DNA of 64,000 nt from Trichoplax sp. H2 (Eukaryota > Placozoa > Uniplacotomia > Trichoplacea): positions 62,001-126,000 of the forward strand of contig NOWV01000125.1 in NCBI GenBank assembly GCA_003344405.1, in the 5' to 3' direction. The notes under the pieces are model-generated. The model saw only the letters and a program-made list of their open reading frames with translations, made no database searches and was not told where the DNA came from. Below, in pieces: positions 38,061-48,845 of the stretch (positions within the stretch are counted from its first letter, which is position 1; each line of letters opens with the position of its first letter). A program made the position numbers and the translations under genes.

Positions 38061-38687
38061 ACCTGTCACAGGTTCGGTTCGGTTCTGAACCGAACCACTT
38101 TTTAGTGCGAACCGGTTACTATAGTTTACACCTGCATTGGTAACGCACTCCGTTTGACGCAATTCACGCACGTACTGTACTGTACGTTGTGTTTTACTGA
38201 CAGTGATCGTGTAAAGACTTTTAATCTAGTCTATTCAGTGTACAGTACAGTATGGTATGAGAGGCATTTGAGTACCATTAACCTTTAATACGGTAACATG
38301 CACTCCTAGATGCATCTAGATCTAGCACTCGAGTGTTTCTAGTCCATGGCCGTGAGAGGGTAATGGTTATCCTGCAGCTATTTACAGCAAGTTTTCCATT
38401 TAGTAAATAATTAATAAGTAACCACGTCAATGGCGTAAGGTAGAGACCCTTCTCTAAAAAGGGTTTCTACTGTACAGTATATGTGTATGGTATTCATTTT
38501 ATTGATAATTTACTAATAGTATGCAATCGCATCAATGGCTAGCAGTTAGCGTGTATATTTATTACCGCTGTTGCGATCGTTTTACCGTAAAATGAGAGTA
38601 CAGTTCAGTATGGAATGATATGAAGTCGTTTAGCTAAGTTTTTGGACATTATCGTGGCTTTTATCTTTACAGAAACAAGTACAGTGG

Positions 38688-38742
38688 AGAGATCTTCATA
38701 GTCTGGCGCAGACTTTGACCAGACCAGACCATGAAGATCTCT
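38688..38742. repeat. Inverted repeat, 19-base arms
   Basis: The left arm AGAGATCTTCATAGTCTGG (38688-38706) pairs with 38724-38742 with one mismatch, around a loop of 17 bases. Confidence 0.85.
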
Positions 38743-38929
38743 AGACACTAGCACTGAAGTACAGCTTACAGTACACAGTACGACGTGATCGGATATCCCA
38801 TGCTGTGCTGTACAGTCTACAGTACTCTAGGCTGTATTGCTGAAAAAGGAAACCTTACGCCGAACGAATAATAATTTAGCTGCACTCTTCAAATTATCGA
38901 CTATCCAATTTTTTTCGAAATTACTTCAG

Positions 38930-39262
38930 CTAAAATCGAGCGAAGACTGGTTTAGGAGGGGGAAAGTGGAGGAATTTTTCAGATGCCTCAATCTAATTCT
39001 TTCTTTATAGTAGATAGCAATAGTGTCGTACTGGATACGATACAGTAAGTCCAGTTACATTGTACGGTACAGTACAGTACTATAAACCATAGTTTTAAAT
39101 TCGCGGTAAGCCGAGTACGGTCGAGTGTACAAGTGTACCTAGACTTACTCTATCGTATACCGTATGATATCATTGCTATGAACTAATATGAAGACTGAGA
39201 TGGAGGCATCCAAATTTCCTCCACCTCACCTTCTTAAAACAGTCTTCGCTCGATTTTAAACA
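38930..39262. mobile_element. Putative foldback/MITE-like element
   Basis: The left part (from about 38930, containing AAAATCGAGCGAAGACTG) and the right part (ending near 39262, containing CAGTCTTCGCTCGATTTTA) are imperfect reverse complements over more than 70 bases. Complementarity resumes further in (ACTGGATACGATACAGTAAG near 39030 against the complement of 39145-39175). The whole 330 bases could fold on a centre near 39095, where a GTAC-repeat core sits. There is no coding capacity. No clear target-site duplication was found, so mobility is an inference. Confidence 0.6.
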
Positions 39263-39714
39263 AAGTAACATCCAAAAAACAATCATTGTCGGTAGTTTAA
39301 AGAGTTGAGCTAGATAATTAGTGGTTGGGGGTGAAGTTTGGTATTTCACCAACACAACCTACCGTACAGTGTACTGTACTGTACAATGTACAGTACATTC
39401 GGTAGTACTGTACAATTTTCGCATCAATTCGTTCAAGCACGATCGCAAATGCATGGTTTTAATATGTACTGTACAGTATTGAGTCAAGGTTCATAACGAT
39501 TGATCTTTTGGAGGCTTACTGTAGCGTAAAATCTGCAACGGAAATGCAATGAATGACGTATGGGATGAATAAGTACAGTACTGTATAATGTTCCCCAAAA
39601 GATTTTTTAAAATTACACTGTTATACTGTACTGTAGAATGAAAGATGTACTTTAGCACGTTCCCGTCTACGAGTAACTGCGCACTCTCTTTCCGTTCCCT
39701 TCAATGATATTGCA

Positions 39715-39798
39715 CAGTACGTACTGGGATGCACTGTAGTGTATGTACTGTACACTGTACTGTACTGTACTATATACACTACAGTACTGTACTGTAGC
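39715..39798. repeat. GTAC repeat cluster upstream of TMEM234
   Basis: CACAGTACGTACTG through CTACAGTACTGTACTGTAG, including TACTGTACACTGTACTGTACTG, forming several nested palindromes. It ends about 85 bases before the TMEM234 start and may be in its 5' UTR. Confidence 0.75.
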
Positions 39799-39883
39799 AA
39801 CATTAACATTAAGAAGATTAAAAAGAGTTCAATTAGGCGTAAAAACATCCTTGATCAACACAATTTGGCATTGCAACGTTCAA

Positions 39884-40297
39884 ATGATGCCTCTTAATGA
39901 TATCATTGAATGTACAATATCGTTTATAGTGGTATCTCTCTTTTGGGGTTGCACTAATCCTCTTATTAAAAAGGCTAATGATAATCCTCACCAAGCCAAG
40001 TTGGATAAAGGATCCAATCGACTGTTCAATTTCTATCTCGATTTCAAGAACCTAGTGACAAACTGGAAAAGATTTTACCCTATTCTCATCAATCAGATCG
40101 GATCCTTAATATATTATGTTACCCTGTCAAAAGCTGATTTATCTCTTGCAATTCCTGTCGCTAACTCCCTAACGTTTGTATTTACTGCTTTAACCGGGTA
40201 CTATCTAGGAGAGAAATTAAATGGTGGCATTAGATTATGGTTAGGTACATCGCTGATATTGTGTGGGGTTACTTTGTGTGTCATAAGTAAGACATAA
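39884..40297 (+). CDS. TMEM234: TMEM234 homologue, four-helix membrane protein
   Basis: One exon, 137 residues from the Met at 39884. The frame is open further upstream, but that part is translated GTAC repeat and is rejected as coding. Conserved TMEM234 signatures are LFWGCTNPLIKKA near the N-terminus, NQIGSLIYYVTLSKADLSLA, and PVANSLTFVFTALTGYYLGE. Four hydrophobic segments are evident at about residues 7-28, 63-80, 84-108 and 113-134. The family is related to the EamA/DMT transporter fold. TMEM234 has been linked to the kidney filtration barrier in vertebrates, but its molecular activity is not established. The human protein (about 164 residues) has a longer tail. The GTAC cluster at 39715-39798 ends about 85 bases upstream. 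Confidence 0.92.
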   Translation: MMPLNDIIECTISFIVVSLFWGCTNPLIKKANDNPHQAKLDKGSNRLFNFYLDFKNLVTNWKRFYPILINQIGSLIYYVTLSKADLSLAIPVANSLTFVFTALTGYYLGEKLNGGIRLWLGTSLILCGVTLCVISKT

Positions 40298-42481
40298 TCC
40301 AACGGAAAAATTCACAAATATCGCATCATTTCCAGTCAAACCTACTACATAGCACGGAGCTTGAAGCTCGAAATGGACGTGCATGTAAAGTATAGTATGC
40401 ATGCACTCATATAGCTGCGACGCCTTTGGGTATAAGTTTATGGTAGCAAAGCTTTAACAAGTTGGCATGAATAAAACATCCGCATTACAATTTATCAATC
40501 GAGAATGCTTTTGCTATGCTTGATCATTACCTTCCTGTTACTTGAGCATAGGATATGCAATTCGTTCTTTCGCTAATGTTATTCAGCTCCTACTAACACT
40601 CACACGTCTTGAAAAGTATTTATACGAGTACTCTACCATGTACTTAGTCCTGCTAATTTACCTTTCTGCAACTGTGCTTAAAGTATCAAAGCAGCTAAGG
40701 AAGCATAAGCAAACTCAAACATTCCGTTCAACTGAACGAGTTGTTATCTAGTGCAGATAAATAATGTAATACCAATACCTTAACTTCTATATGTCAAAAT
40801 ATAAAACTTTAATGTTAGATAACGTATAATATTTTACCATTCTACTCCATGGATTTTACGCCTGTTATACTTTTACTGTTTTCGAAATATAGCTTAAAGC
40901 TATTTATTAACTGTCATATACTGAATCATCTACAATACCCAGTGTTGTGTTTTACAGCATTGAACAGTCATAGTTGAAGAGTATTATTTCCAAATTTTTG
41001 TACTTACATTTGCAAAGTAGCAATTAACTAGAAAATAGATTACGGAATGCTTGTAGAATTAAAGGCTCAACACGAAATGATTGGCTACCATGGAAATTTA
41101 AATTAAAATAAATGAGCTAAATTTTAAAAGGATAACGTTTGTACGACTATACACGCAATTAGAATGATTCATATTTGTTGCTCCACGTAGCGATATCCCC
41201 TACATTAAATTACTCGAAACCGATAGGCTATCTGATGTTCAGGTTCAAATAATGAAGATTGCTCGAATAATTTTGGTGTAAGATATTTGTTATCCATTTT
41301 CTTAGGATAATTTAATTGTGACTGATTATGTGAAAACTATGCGCTATTATTTTATGACATTGTTTATTGCATACCAAACACGTTCGGCCAAAGACCGTGT
41401 TTATTACACAAAATACGAACTTTAAACGTAGCATTCAGACTATTACGGTACCAGAACGTTCTAAAAGGAATATCGCAGAATCATACTGCACCTTGAACTG
41501 ACATTAGACTAGATGATGATGCGCTAATTTGTACATAATCCTATCTTGTAACTACTAGGTAATTGCACTTTAGCTCTTGCTAGTAAATTTCCTAGATATA
41601 TTGAGTATCGTTTATAAATCCAGTACATAATTTTCTTGGCAATTGCTACTTTATTACTTTTAAAATACTAAAATAAATTTTATAAATTTTGCTTACCGAT
41701 TCATCTTAACTAATTTTTTGATATCTTATTCACTTGCCCTACAGTAGTCTAATTTTTAATGCACGCATTCATCCTGAACTAATATAGTACGTTACTCATT
41801 TGGTTCTATTTCCATATTTTTAGACGGTCTCAATTTCCAAAACTGATTGTTTACCGAAATATGTAAAATTTTTACATCAATTGAAAAGTTTCAAAAGTCA
41901 AACTGTTATTATTTATTCATTGGTTAGATGATTTCGATGCAACAGTATGCATTTATCAGATTGTACTCAGGGTTTGTCATCTAGTACGGTACTATGGCTA
42001 TCAGTCATTACCTTTCTATGCAATCTAACCAATCTTTCATCCTTTCACTAATATCTTTCTATTAATAAGTATTGTAACTATTATTATTATTATCTATGTA
42101 TGTAATAACTTATCATATAATAAGGCCACTAGCTATAATTGAATCAGCGATCCATTATTAATGCATACGCTCTACTCATCAACTAGTACAGTGCTGATCG
42201 TTACCAAGCAACAGGTGTTAGATGGGTGTGTTCCTCTAGAGTAGTAGTATGGTCTATTGTCTGATCAATATGTAACCTATATTATGAACGGATCTGCCAA
42301 AGGAACTATTCGGTTGCATAATTAATTGATCCATTGTCAACTGGCGACGACAAAGTAAATTCTTAAAAAAGCTATATTTAATCTAAGTGAAAGACTCACG
42401 TCCGCATTTATGCAACAACTCCCTAGTCTTTCTTCGTAAAAAGCTTTAGATATTTATTTTTATTTCGTCCAGCAAAGTATC
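40298..42481. other. Intergenic, nothing recognised
   Basis: AT-rich spacer of about 2.2 kb between two genes on the same strand. The frame at 40542-40751 has no recognisable signature. No GTAC cluster precedes the next gene. Confidence 0.6.
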
Positions 42482-44424
42482 ATGGCATACTCTACCTTTA
42501 GAAATAGTCGTATCCAGATAATACTTTTAATATTATCTTTATATTATTGTCGAGCCACGGTTGATGTATCATCAGACGCTTTCATTAAAGGTCATATGAA
42601 ACCATTAGGATCTCATCGAGAACCTTTGGCCGTAGAGGAGTTAACTTCTATTCCTAATCCAAAAACATTTTATGATCTTTATACTAAGCCTGGTAAACCT
42701 GTAATTCTTCGTAATGCAGCCAAAGCGATTCCAGCTTTCAGTTTATGGACTGATGAATATCTAAGGTAGTTTGATAATCGATAGTCTGATAGATCGTAAA
42801 AGTCGTAAAAGGAATTATTATCGCCGTAGATGTTAAATCATGTTATTAATCATACTATTAATAATCAATTTGTACCGATAGTTTCTATCTATCAATTAGT
42901 AATTCGTTTATAGAGATAGACCTTTATTATCAGTATAGCCTAAAACGACGTCGAAGTAATCATTGATCTAGCGTTTTATACAATGAAAGCTTTTCATATA
43001 CGTAATAAATATATTAGAAATTAACAAGATTGGAGTAAGTTCTATACATGATATAACGATATACGATTCTACTTTAATATAAACTATGCATACAGAATAT
43101 AGCATTAACTAGTTAAAGACCGGCTACGAAGTAATAAAGTATTAGTTATAAATACTGTATTTGGATGTAGTATAACTCCCGGGATTTAGATATAACTACA
43201 TCGATTTACTTTATAAAGAAGTTAACAAATCGAGATCTTAGATTGATAGTATCGAATTATACGATTAATGACTTTTCATCGTTAGCTGATAGTTTATATC
43301 GTATTTGTATGTACACACTATAATACTTTAAAATTATTTAGTTTGTCATCGATTTTTATAATTTCATTTGGAGCAAGTCTGTAGCACAATAAAATATATA
43401 ACGAATATATGTAAACTAGTTTGACATTACCGTAAATAATGTACTGTGTCGGTACATAGTGTAAATTAATATTTACTTACGATGTCTTCAGAATATTTAT
43501 AAATAGTTAATGAAATATGTTACGCTAAGATTATTTTCTTATTATTAATTTCGATTACTATCGAAATTGTTGATATTTAATAGATCTAGTAGTTATATGT
43601 ATAAAATTGTTTGCAATTTAATGTAATATTTTAAAAAGTTCTAATACATTCACGAATCGTGTCACAATATTTATTAATATACAGCGAGAAATTCGGTAAT
43701 GTTCAAGTTCTAGTCGAAGAAGGTAAAAAAGAGAATAGATCGAAAGGGAATTTTATGACTTCTCTAAAAGAGTTTGTTAACTCATATAAAACTGAAGATT
43801 TATATGTTGTTCATACGGTCCCGAAAGAAATGCGAGGTTAGTTATATTTCTAATATATTACTTTTATCGGCGAACTACTTGCAAGAATAATAACGATAAC
43901 ACCTACTTAAAAGCAGTCGATTACGAGTTTGCAACATACGAAGTATTAAGGTTCGGCTAAAATTCTTCAATTGGAACCTTTGATTTTGTAGATTAGGTAT
44001 ACAGTATAGTACTGATAAAATACAGCGATATTAACCGGAAATACTTAATGTGATCGTCAGTGTGCTCAGTTCTGTTACAAAAATTAGAGTGTAAGAAAAT
44101 TGTTTTAGCTCATGAATTTTGCAATGCTTACAGTTAAACTTTGCATTAATGATTTAAATTGCAATTAGGAAGCAAATCCTTGATGCAATGTTACTGCGAA
44201 AAATGGCTAGCAAGCAAAAATTCAGAAAAATTCTATTGGATTGTGAAGTTGGCGAGATAAAATTTATCGATGTTTTTTCAGCTTTTGATAAGGATAAAAA
44301 TGGCAAGATATCAATTAATGAGGTGCACGAACTACCTTACGGGCAATTTTCTAAACTTTTCCCTAACTGGCATTACCAGACCGAAGAGTCTAACGAAATG
44401 GAACCTGATCGCGACGAATTGTAA
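42482..44424 (+). CDS. Cupin/JmjC-like protein with EF-hand, central exons apparently missing
   Basis: Three exons are visible: 42482-42765, 43685-43836 and about 44169-44424. Exon 1 encodes a signal-peptide-like start (hydrophobic IILLILSLYYC) and the front of a cupin-8/JmjC-like domain (TFYDLYTKPGKPVILRNAAK). Exon 2 follows in frame and has FMTSLKEFVNSYKTEDLYVV, ending in PKEMRG. Exon 3 encodes one canonical EF-hand loop (DKDKNGKISINE) near the C-terminus. The expected metal-binding HxD...H core is absent, and exon 2 (phase 1) cannot join exon 3 (which needs phase 2) in frame. Only about 330 bases separate them and I find no candidate core exon there. Either central exons were lost (a decayed gene), they are missing from the assembly, or exon 3 belongs to another transcript. 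A secreted or ER enzyme is the family expectation only. Confidence 0.55.
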
Positions 44425-46044
44425 CTTTTAAAGTAGTTCCTTTATGTAATTTTGAGAACAACGCTCTGCAGCTTTATGCCTGATTATCTAGAAAGCTAAT
44501 ACAATATATGTTTTTCAAACATTTGAAATGACGTTTTAGCGACCCATTTCCTCTTTGCGATAATCCAGATTATGTAAAAATTATCTGTGTATGCGTACAT
44601 TACCGGTACACAACATAATAAGGATAGTCTATTAAAAATTGCTTAATTAATTGATCAACCAATCTGTAATGCTGTTCAATTCTAATTTATGCCATAGATT
44701 GCTCAGTAATCATGTGATAGCTTTGTAGTGTCTATATTTGCTAGCGATATTTATTATTCAAATGTTGTTACAATAATATTGAGCTTAGATTTCACTAGCT
44801 CTAGCATAATCACGCTTGAATTATATAAATCTTAATAAATCGTGTAAGAGATGTAACACACCATAAGAAACATATTTCTGAAGAATCGAAAGTAAACTTA
44901 TGCTGACTATATCTACTCTTTCAAACACGAGCGAATTTATCTGATTCTGTTAGTCATAATTTATTTTAGTAAACGTAATTTGTTTGCGGTATACATACAA
45001 CCTCAATTAGTAATAGTTTGTTACACAGAAAATCAACTAATCATTACTCAAGCCGCATGAGATCTTTACCGAATAACGAGCGATTCTACAACCTTGAGAT
45101 GTAGATGTAGCACATTGCATTCGATGATCCAAGCATTATTCTTTACTTTACTTGACATAATCCTAAAATCATCAGTTTCTAAAGGTTTTATTTTATGTTA
45201 TACATGCAAATAAACACATACATATTGCTTGCTGATTGAAATTCTGGCGTGCAGCTGGGTAGCTCAATGTAATGCCTAAATCTAGATTATTTTCAGCATT
45301 TCAATTGAAATTTGATGTTTTACTTTCTCCGCGCTTCCTTATTTATTTATATATCAATCCAATTCTTAAAACGTGTAAGATGCGGTATAACTTTAGAGTA
45401 GGATTAATTTTTGGCTTCATCTTACAGAAGCAAAGGTTTGGCAATGAATGCTAACTATCAATCGAATACAAGAAATATTCTTATCTGGTTTATTTCTAAC
45501 ATTAATGCGGTAACAATAATATGTACCACTCCATTTTGTGCAATAAATCCACTTGAGAGTAATGGCAAATCGATTAATCTCTCATTTTCCTTCACCTACT
45601 ACAATGTTCATGCGGTATAATGTACACTAATGCAGTTAAGAATTATTATTGCTTGCGCGACTCCATCCGAGAATTTAAATGTTACAATATACGAGTATAC
45701 GCCAGTTTTTACACTTTCATAACGAAGAACCTTAACGAGCAAATAAAACCAGTACGCATTTGCCGTCATCCTTTAAAACTTGAAAGCTCACAATGTATTA
45801 CTATCAAGTACATACATATCACGAATATGCCACTCGACCATTAAAATCTTCACGAAATAGAAAGAAATGATGATAGAATTTAACACATATTCCAGTAATA
45901 CAGACGAGAGTAGATACAATTAACAGGCAATTATTGTCTGTAATGTTATGAATGGTAAGGTCAGGATGTTTCATCAAATACCGCATCGAATTTAAATTAA
46001 CAGATTCTTGCCTATCATACATTGATATGAGAAAAAATACTCCG
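44425..46044. other. Intergenic, nothing recognised
   Basis: AT-rich 1.6 kb between convergent genes. Overlapping short frames at 45272-45844 lack any family character. Confidence 0.55.
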
Positions 46045-46673
46045 CTATTTCTTAACACCAGTCCAGCTATCGATCCACTGCCTTATATGGTTAACATTGC
46101 TTTCAATATCTTTTAGTGAATCATTTTGGAGTTCCATTACTACGTCTTCTCTGTAACTATCTTGTGCTTCGCATACAATTTCTTGAAAGATTTCACACTC
46201 TACATTTTCGCGAATTTTGGCTTCATCATAGCCCCTGCACATAGGATAAATATGTACAGTGTATAAAATTATTAGTTAGGCAGGGCTGCAGCATCACGAT
46301 TCGGTCTCGTCATTAAAATCTATTCGTTCTAATTAATACTTCTACTAATAAGTGTGCTATAGGCTACAAGTAGGAGATGGAACAAGGCTGATTGCTGCTC
46401 TTTTCGTAGTATATAGTGTTACATACTGTAGATAATGAGTGCATTTGCGTAGCATTCTGTAGCTATCTTAACCTTATCCTCGTCGATGATGTGGCAATTG
46501 TACTTTGCATCCCACGACTCTAACAAATTATTTTTTTTGGCAAATTCTCCAACTTCGATGTGATTGAATTGGGTCATTTCTTCCAGCTGCTTGGATATTG
46601 TTGTTTTACCAGTACCAGGGGTACCAGCAATAAGAATATTCGGCTTCTGCCGACGACTAGTTGCCGAGCTCAT
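46045..46673 (-). CDS. AK6: Adenylate kinase AK6/CINAP, middle exon missing
   Basis: Two blocks of AK6 are present. Exon 46473-46673 encodes the N-terminus with the P-loop GTPGTGKTT and VGEFAKKNNLLESWDAKY...DEDK. Exon 46045-46234 encodes the C-terminus, starting (R)GYDEAKIRENVECEIFQ and ending in the helix VNHIRQWIDSW. AK6 is a small nuclear NMP kinase/ATPase (human 172 residues) needed in 40S ribosome maturation. The central 45-50 residues, which should carry the DYHGCDFFPERWF-type motif and the approach to the LID, are not found in the 238-base interval. The flanking phases (0 and 2) also do not match, so the visible exons cannot encode a complete enzyme. The frame is open upstream to 46850, but homology begins after 46673. 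Confidence 0.8.
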
Positions 46674-48845
46674 TCTACTCCAAAAGCGAATAAAGTTCTC
46701 GTGCAGGATTTGCAAGCATGCCTGCACTTTAATTAATACCTTGATGGTGCCTGGCATGCGCAAACTGTTTCTATGGCGATACTTGATAATGTGCCGTAAA
46801 TGACTGTGTGTGTGCATTAGTTCAGTATTGATTGGGTAATCATGACTCATTACAGTATAGTAGTCCAGTTACTACTGTACGCGTTCTGCGATAATAAACT
46901 GTATGGCGGAGCAGCTATCCTCTGCAAAATTTCTGCATTCAATTAGCAGTGAGAGTATGGAGATTATTTCCATTTTTTTCTAGCGAAAAAGCCTTAAATC
47001 TTTTCTTTATTTCACTTCTAATACCCAATTGTAATGCATAGTTTGTATATCGATTATCATCGAAGATACTCTTCCATTTTGTATACAGGACTAATAGAGC
47101 TCTAGAAATCGCCCGCTGCAGCCTGTATTAATGCAACCTTTACCTTTTGTCAGCCAATTGGCAGTAGGGATAAAATAAAATTAATTAATTTCAAGATAAA
47201 CCATCTGCTAAAAGTGTGTCTTAAAGTATACTGTAGTAAACATTTTTAACATATTAAATATTACGAGGCTGTACTAGATTCATGCTGCATAGCGTAAATC
47301 TTTGCACCGGGTTATATACTTTTCATATGCTGAAATCAACAAATATCAGAAACTACTACACTAGTCGCTTAAAATTGTAGTTTGTTTAAGGTACTTCAGT
47401 TAAAATAACTTACAGTTTACTTTTTTAATAATTACAATCTTGGATCAACGATACATGCAAAATATCGTATATAACATAGAATAACTATTATTTAGTAAAA
47501 CTGAATAGCTTCTACGAAGGTAACAACTATTAGAACTTAAGTATACCTTGCCGAAACAATGTACCTGCAAGCATTATATTAGTTAATAATTAGGCATAAT
47601 TTTAATAGACTGATACGAAAACACAATATTCCATTCCCGGACTCTAACCATCATTAAGATGTAGGTAATTGTGTTAGAATTAGAGTTACGACAGTTATGG
47701 CTAGGTTATTTAAATTAAATTTGTTAATGATAATAATTAACACTGGGAAGGAGAGAAGAAATCTGTATCTATCCCCTCATTCCTATAATTGGCATAAGTG
47801 GAGTAAATTGCATTTACAATCGTAGCATTCTGCATATTTTAAGCTAGAAGGAAAGCTTATCTCTACAGCTCCAACGAATATGCAATATAGGAAAGCCTAA
47901 ATAGTGTAAATTTTATAGTCACTTCCGTTAGGAATTTATGACAACATGGAAAGAGGCATTCAAAAGCATGTAATTATACCGTTGCGATTGATAATTTTAT
48001 TGCGTAAAATGAATACTTGGAATTGCAGAATTTTTACGGGCGTATCTGGTATTTTCTTTCATACCAACAGAGTAGCAAAAGCTTACAGTGTATTCATACA
48101 CCCATAGACAGATAGAAGCTATAGTACAAGCTTCATAAAATATGATACTAATAAAAATATTATTAAGTAGTTTTGCAAATAGATCCTTTCTTTTCAAGTT
48201 ACAAGCACGGATATCCGTACTAGTTTCATTATTTACGTATAAAATTAAATAATGGAACGCCTGTGCTAATTAATTAAACTATCAATATACTTTATAAAAC
48301 ATACGCGTGTCTTTGTAAAATTATAGAGATTTCATTATATATACGCGTATTATTAAAAACTGTATACTCGTACATTGAATATTTACATATTACCTAATTT
48401 AATTATGGTGAGATGAATTTTGATCAATATGTGCTTATTGCCACTTTCAGATAACACATTAGCATACAGTAGATTTTCTAGTTAGTGATGAAATTTAGCT
48501 GTATTTAGATACTAGTACTTTGTGAATTTCTCACTAATGAAATATTCCATATGCTCGTAAAATAGTTAACAATTGGATATTCGAGAAACTTTTCTATTAT
48601 CATAAACTTGTCCAATTTTTTAAACTTAAATTAGTTTTAAAAGCAAAGTAACAGCGTATATTAACTTCCAAAGAGATTCTACCAATTTAAAGGATATAAC
48701 CTCAATCGTATCATAGTAGATTGATGTCTCAATTATAATATATAACGTGTTTTAAAGCTATCCTTTGTACATTTCCCTGTCCTCCGTATCTTGATTTATA
48801 AAACAAATTATTCTAAAAAAGTCGACTGCAAGCTCAAAATCATCG
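46674..48845. other. Intergenic, AT-rich
   Basis: About 2.2 kb between the AK6-like gene (-) and the receptor (+). The frame at 47997-48197 is not gene-like. No dense GTAC cluster is seen; only a weak GTAC-like patch lies near 46850-46880. Confidence 0.55.

Larger units (their letters stand above)
37735..39883. other. Hairpin-rich divergent intergenic region
   Basis: The region between the F-box gene (-) and TMEM234 (+) is unusually dense in inverted repeats. GTAC clusters lie at about 38005-38060, 38170-38255, 39363-39415 and 39715-39798. A palindrome around GGTTCGGTTC/GAACCGAACC lies at about 38072-38097. A 19-base-arm inverted repeat and a larger foldback element are listed separately. 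No gene is supported. Confidence 0.7.

Noticed and set aside
39743-39883. N-terminal extension of TMEM234 in the same open frame
   Set aside because: It is translated GTAC repeat (Tyr/Cys/Thr/Val/Leu strings) and has no counterpart in the family; the Met at 39884 fits the family start.
46674-46850. N-terminal extension of AK6
   Set aside because: The AK6 family begins close to the P-loop; the upstream 59 residues show no conservation and the Met at 46673 fits.
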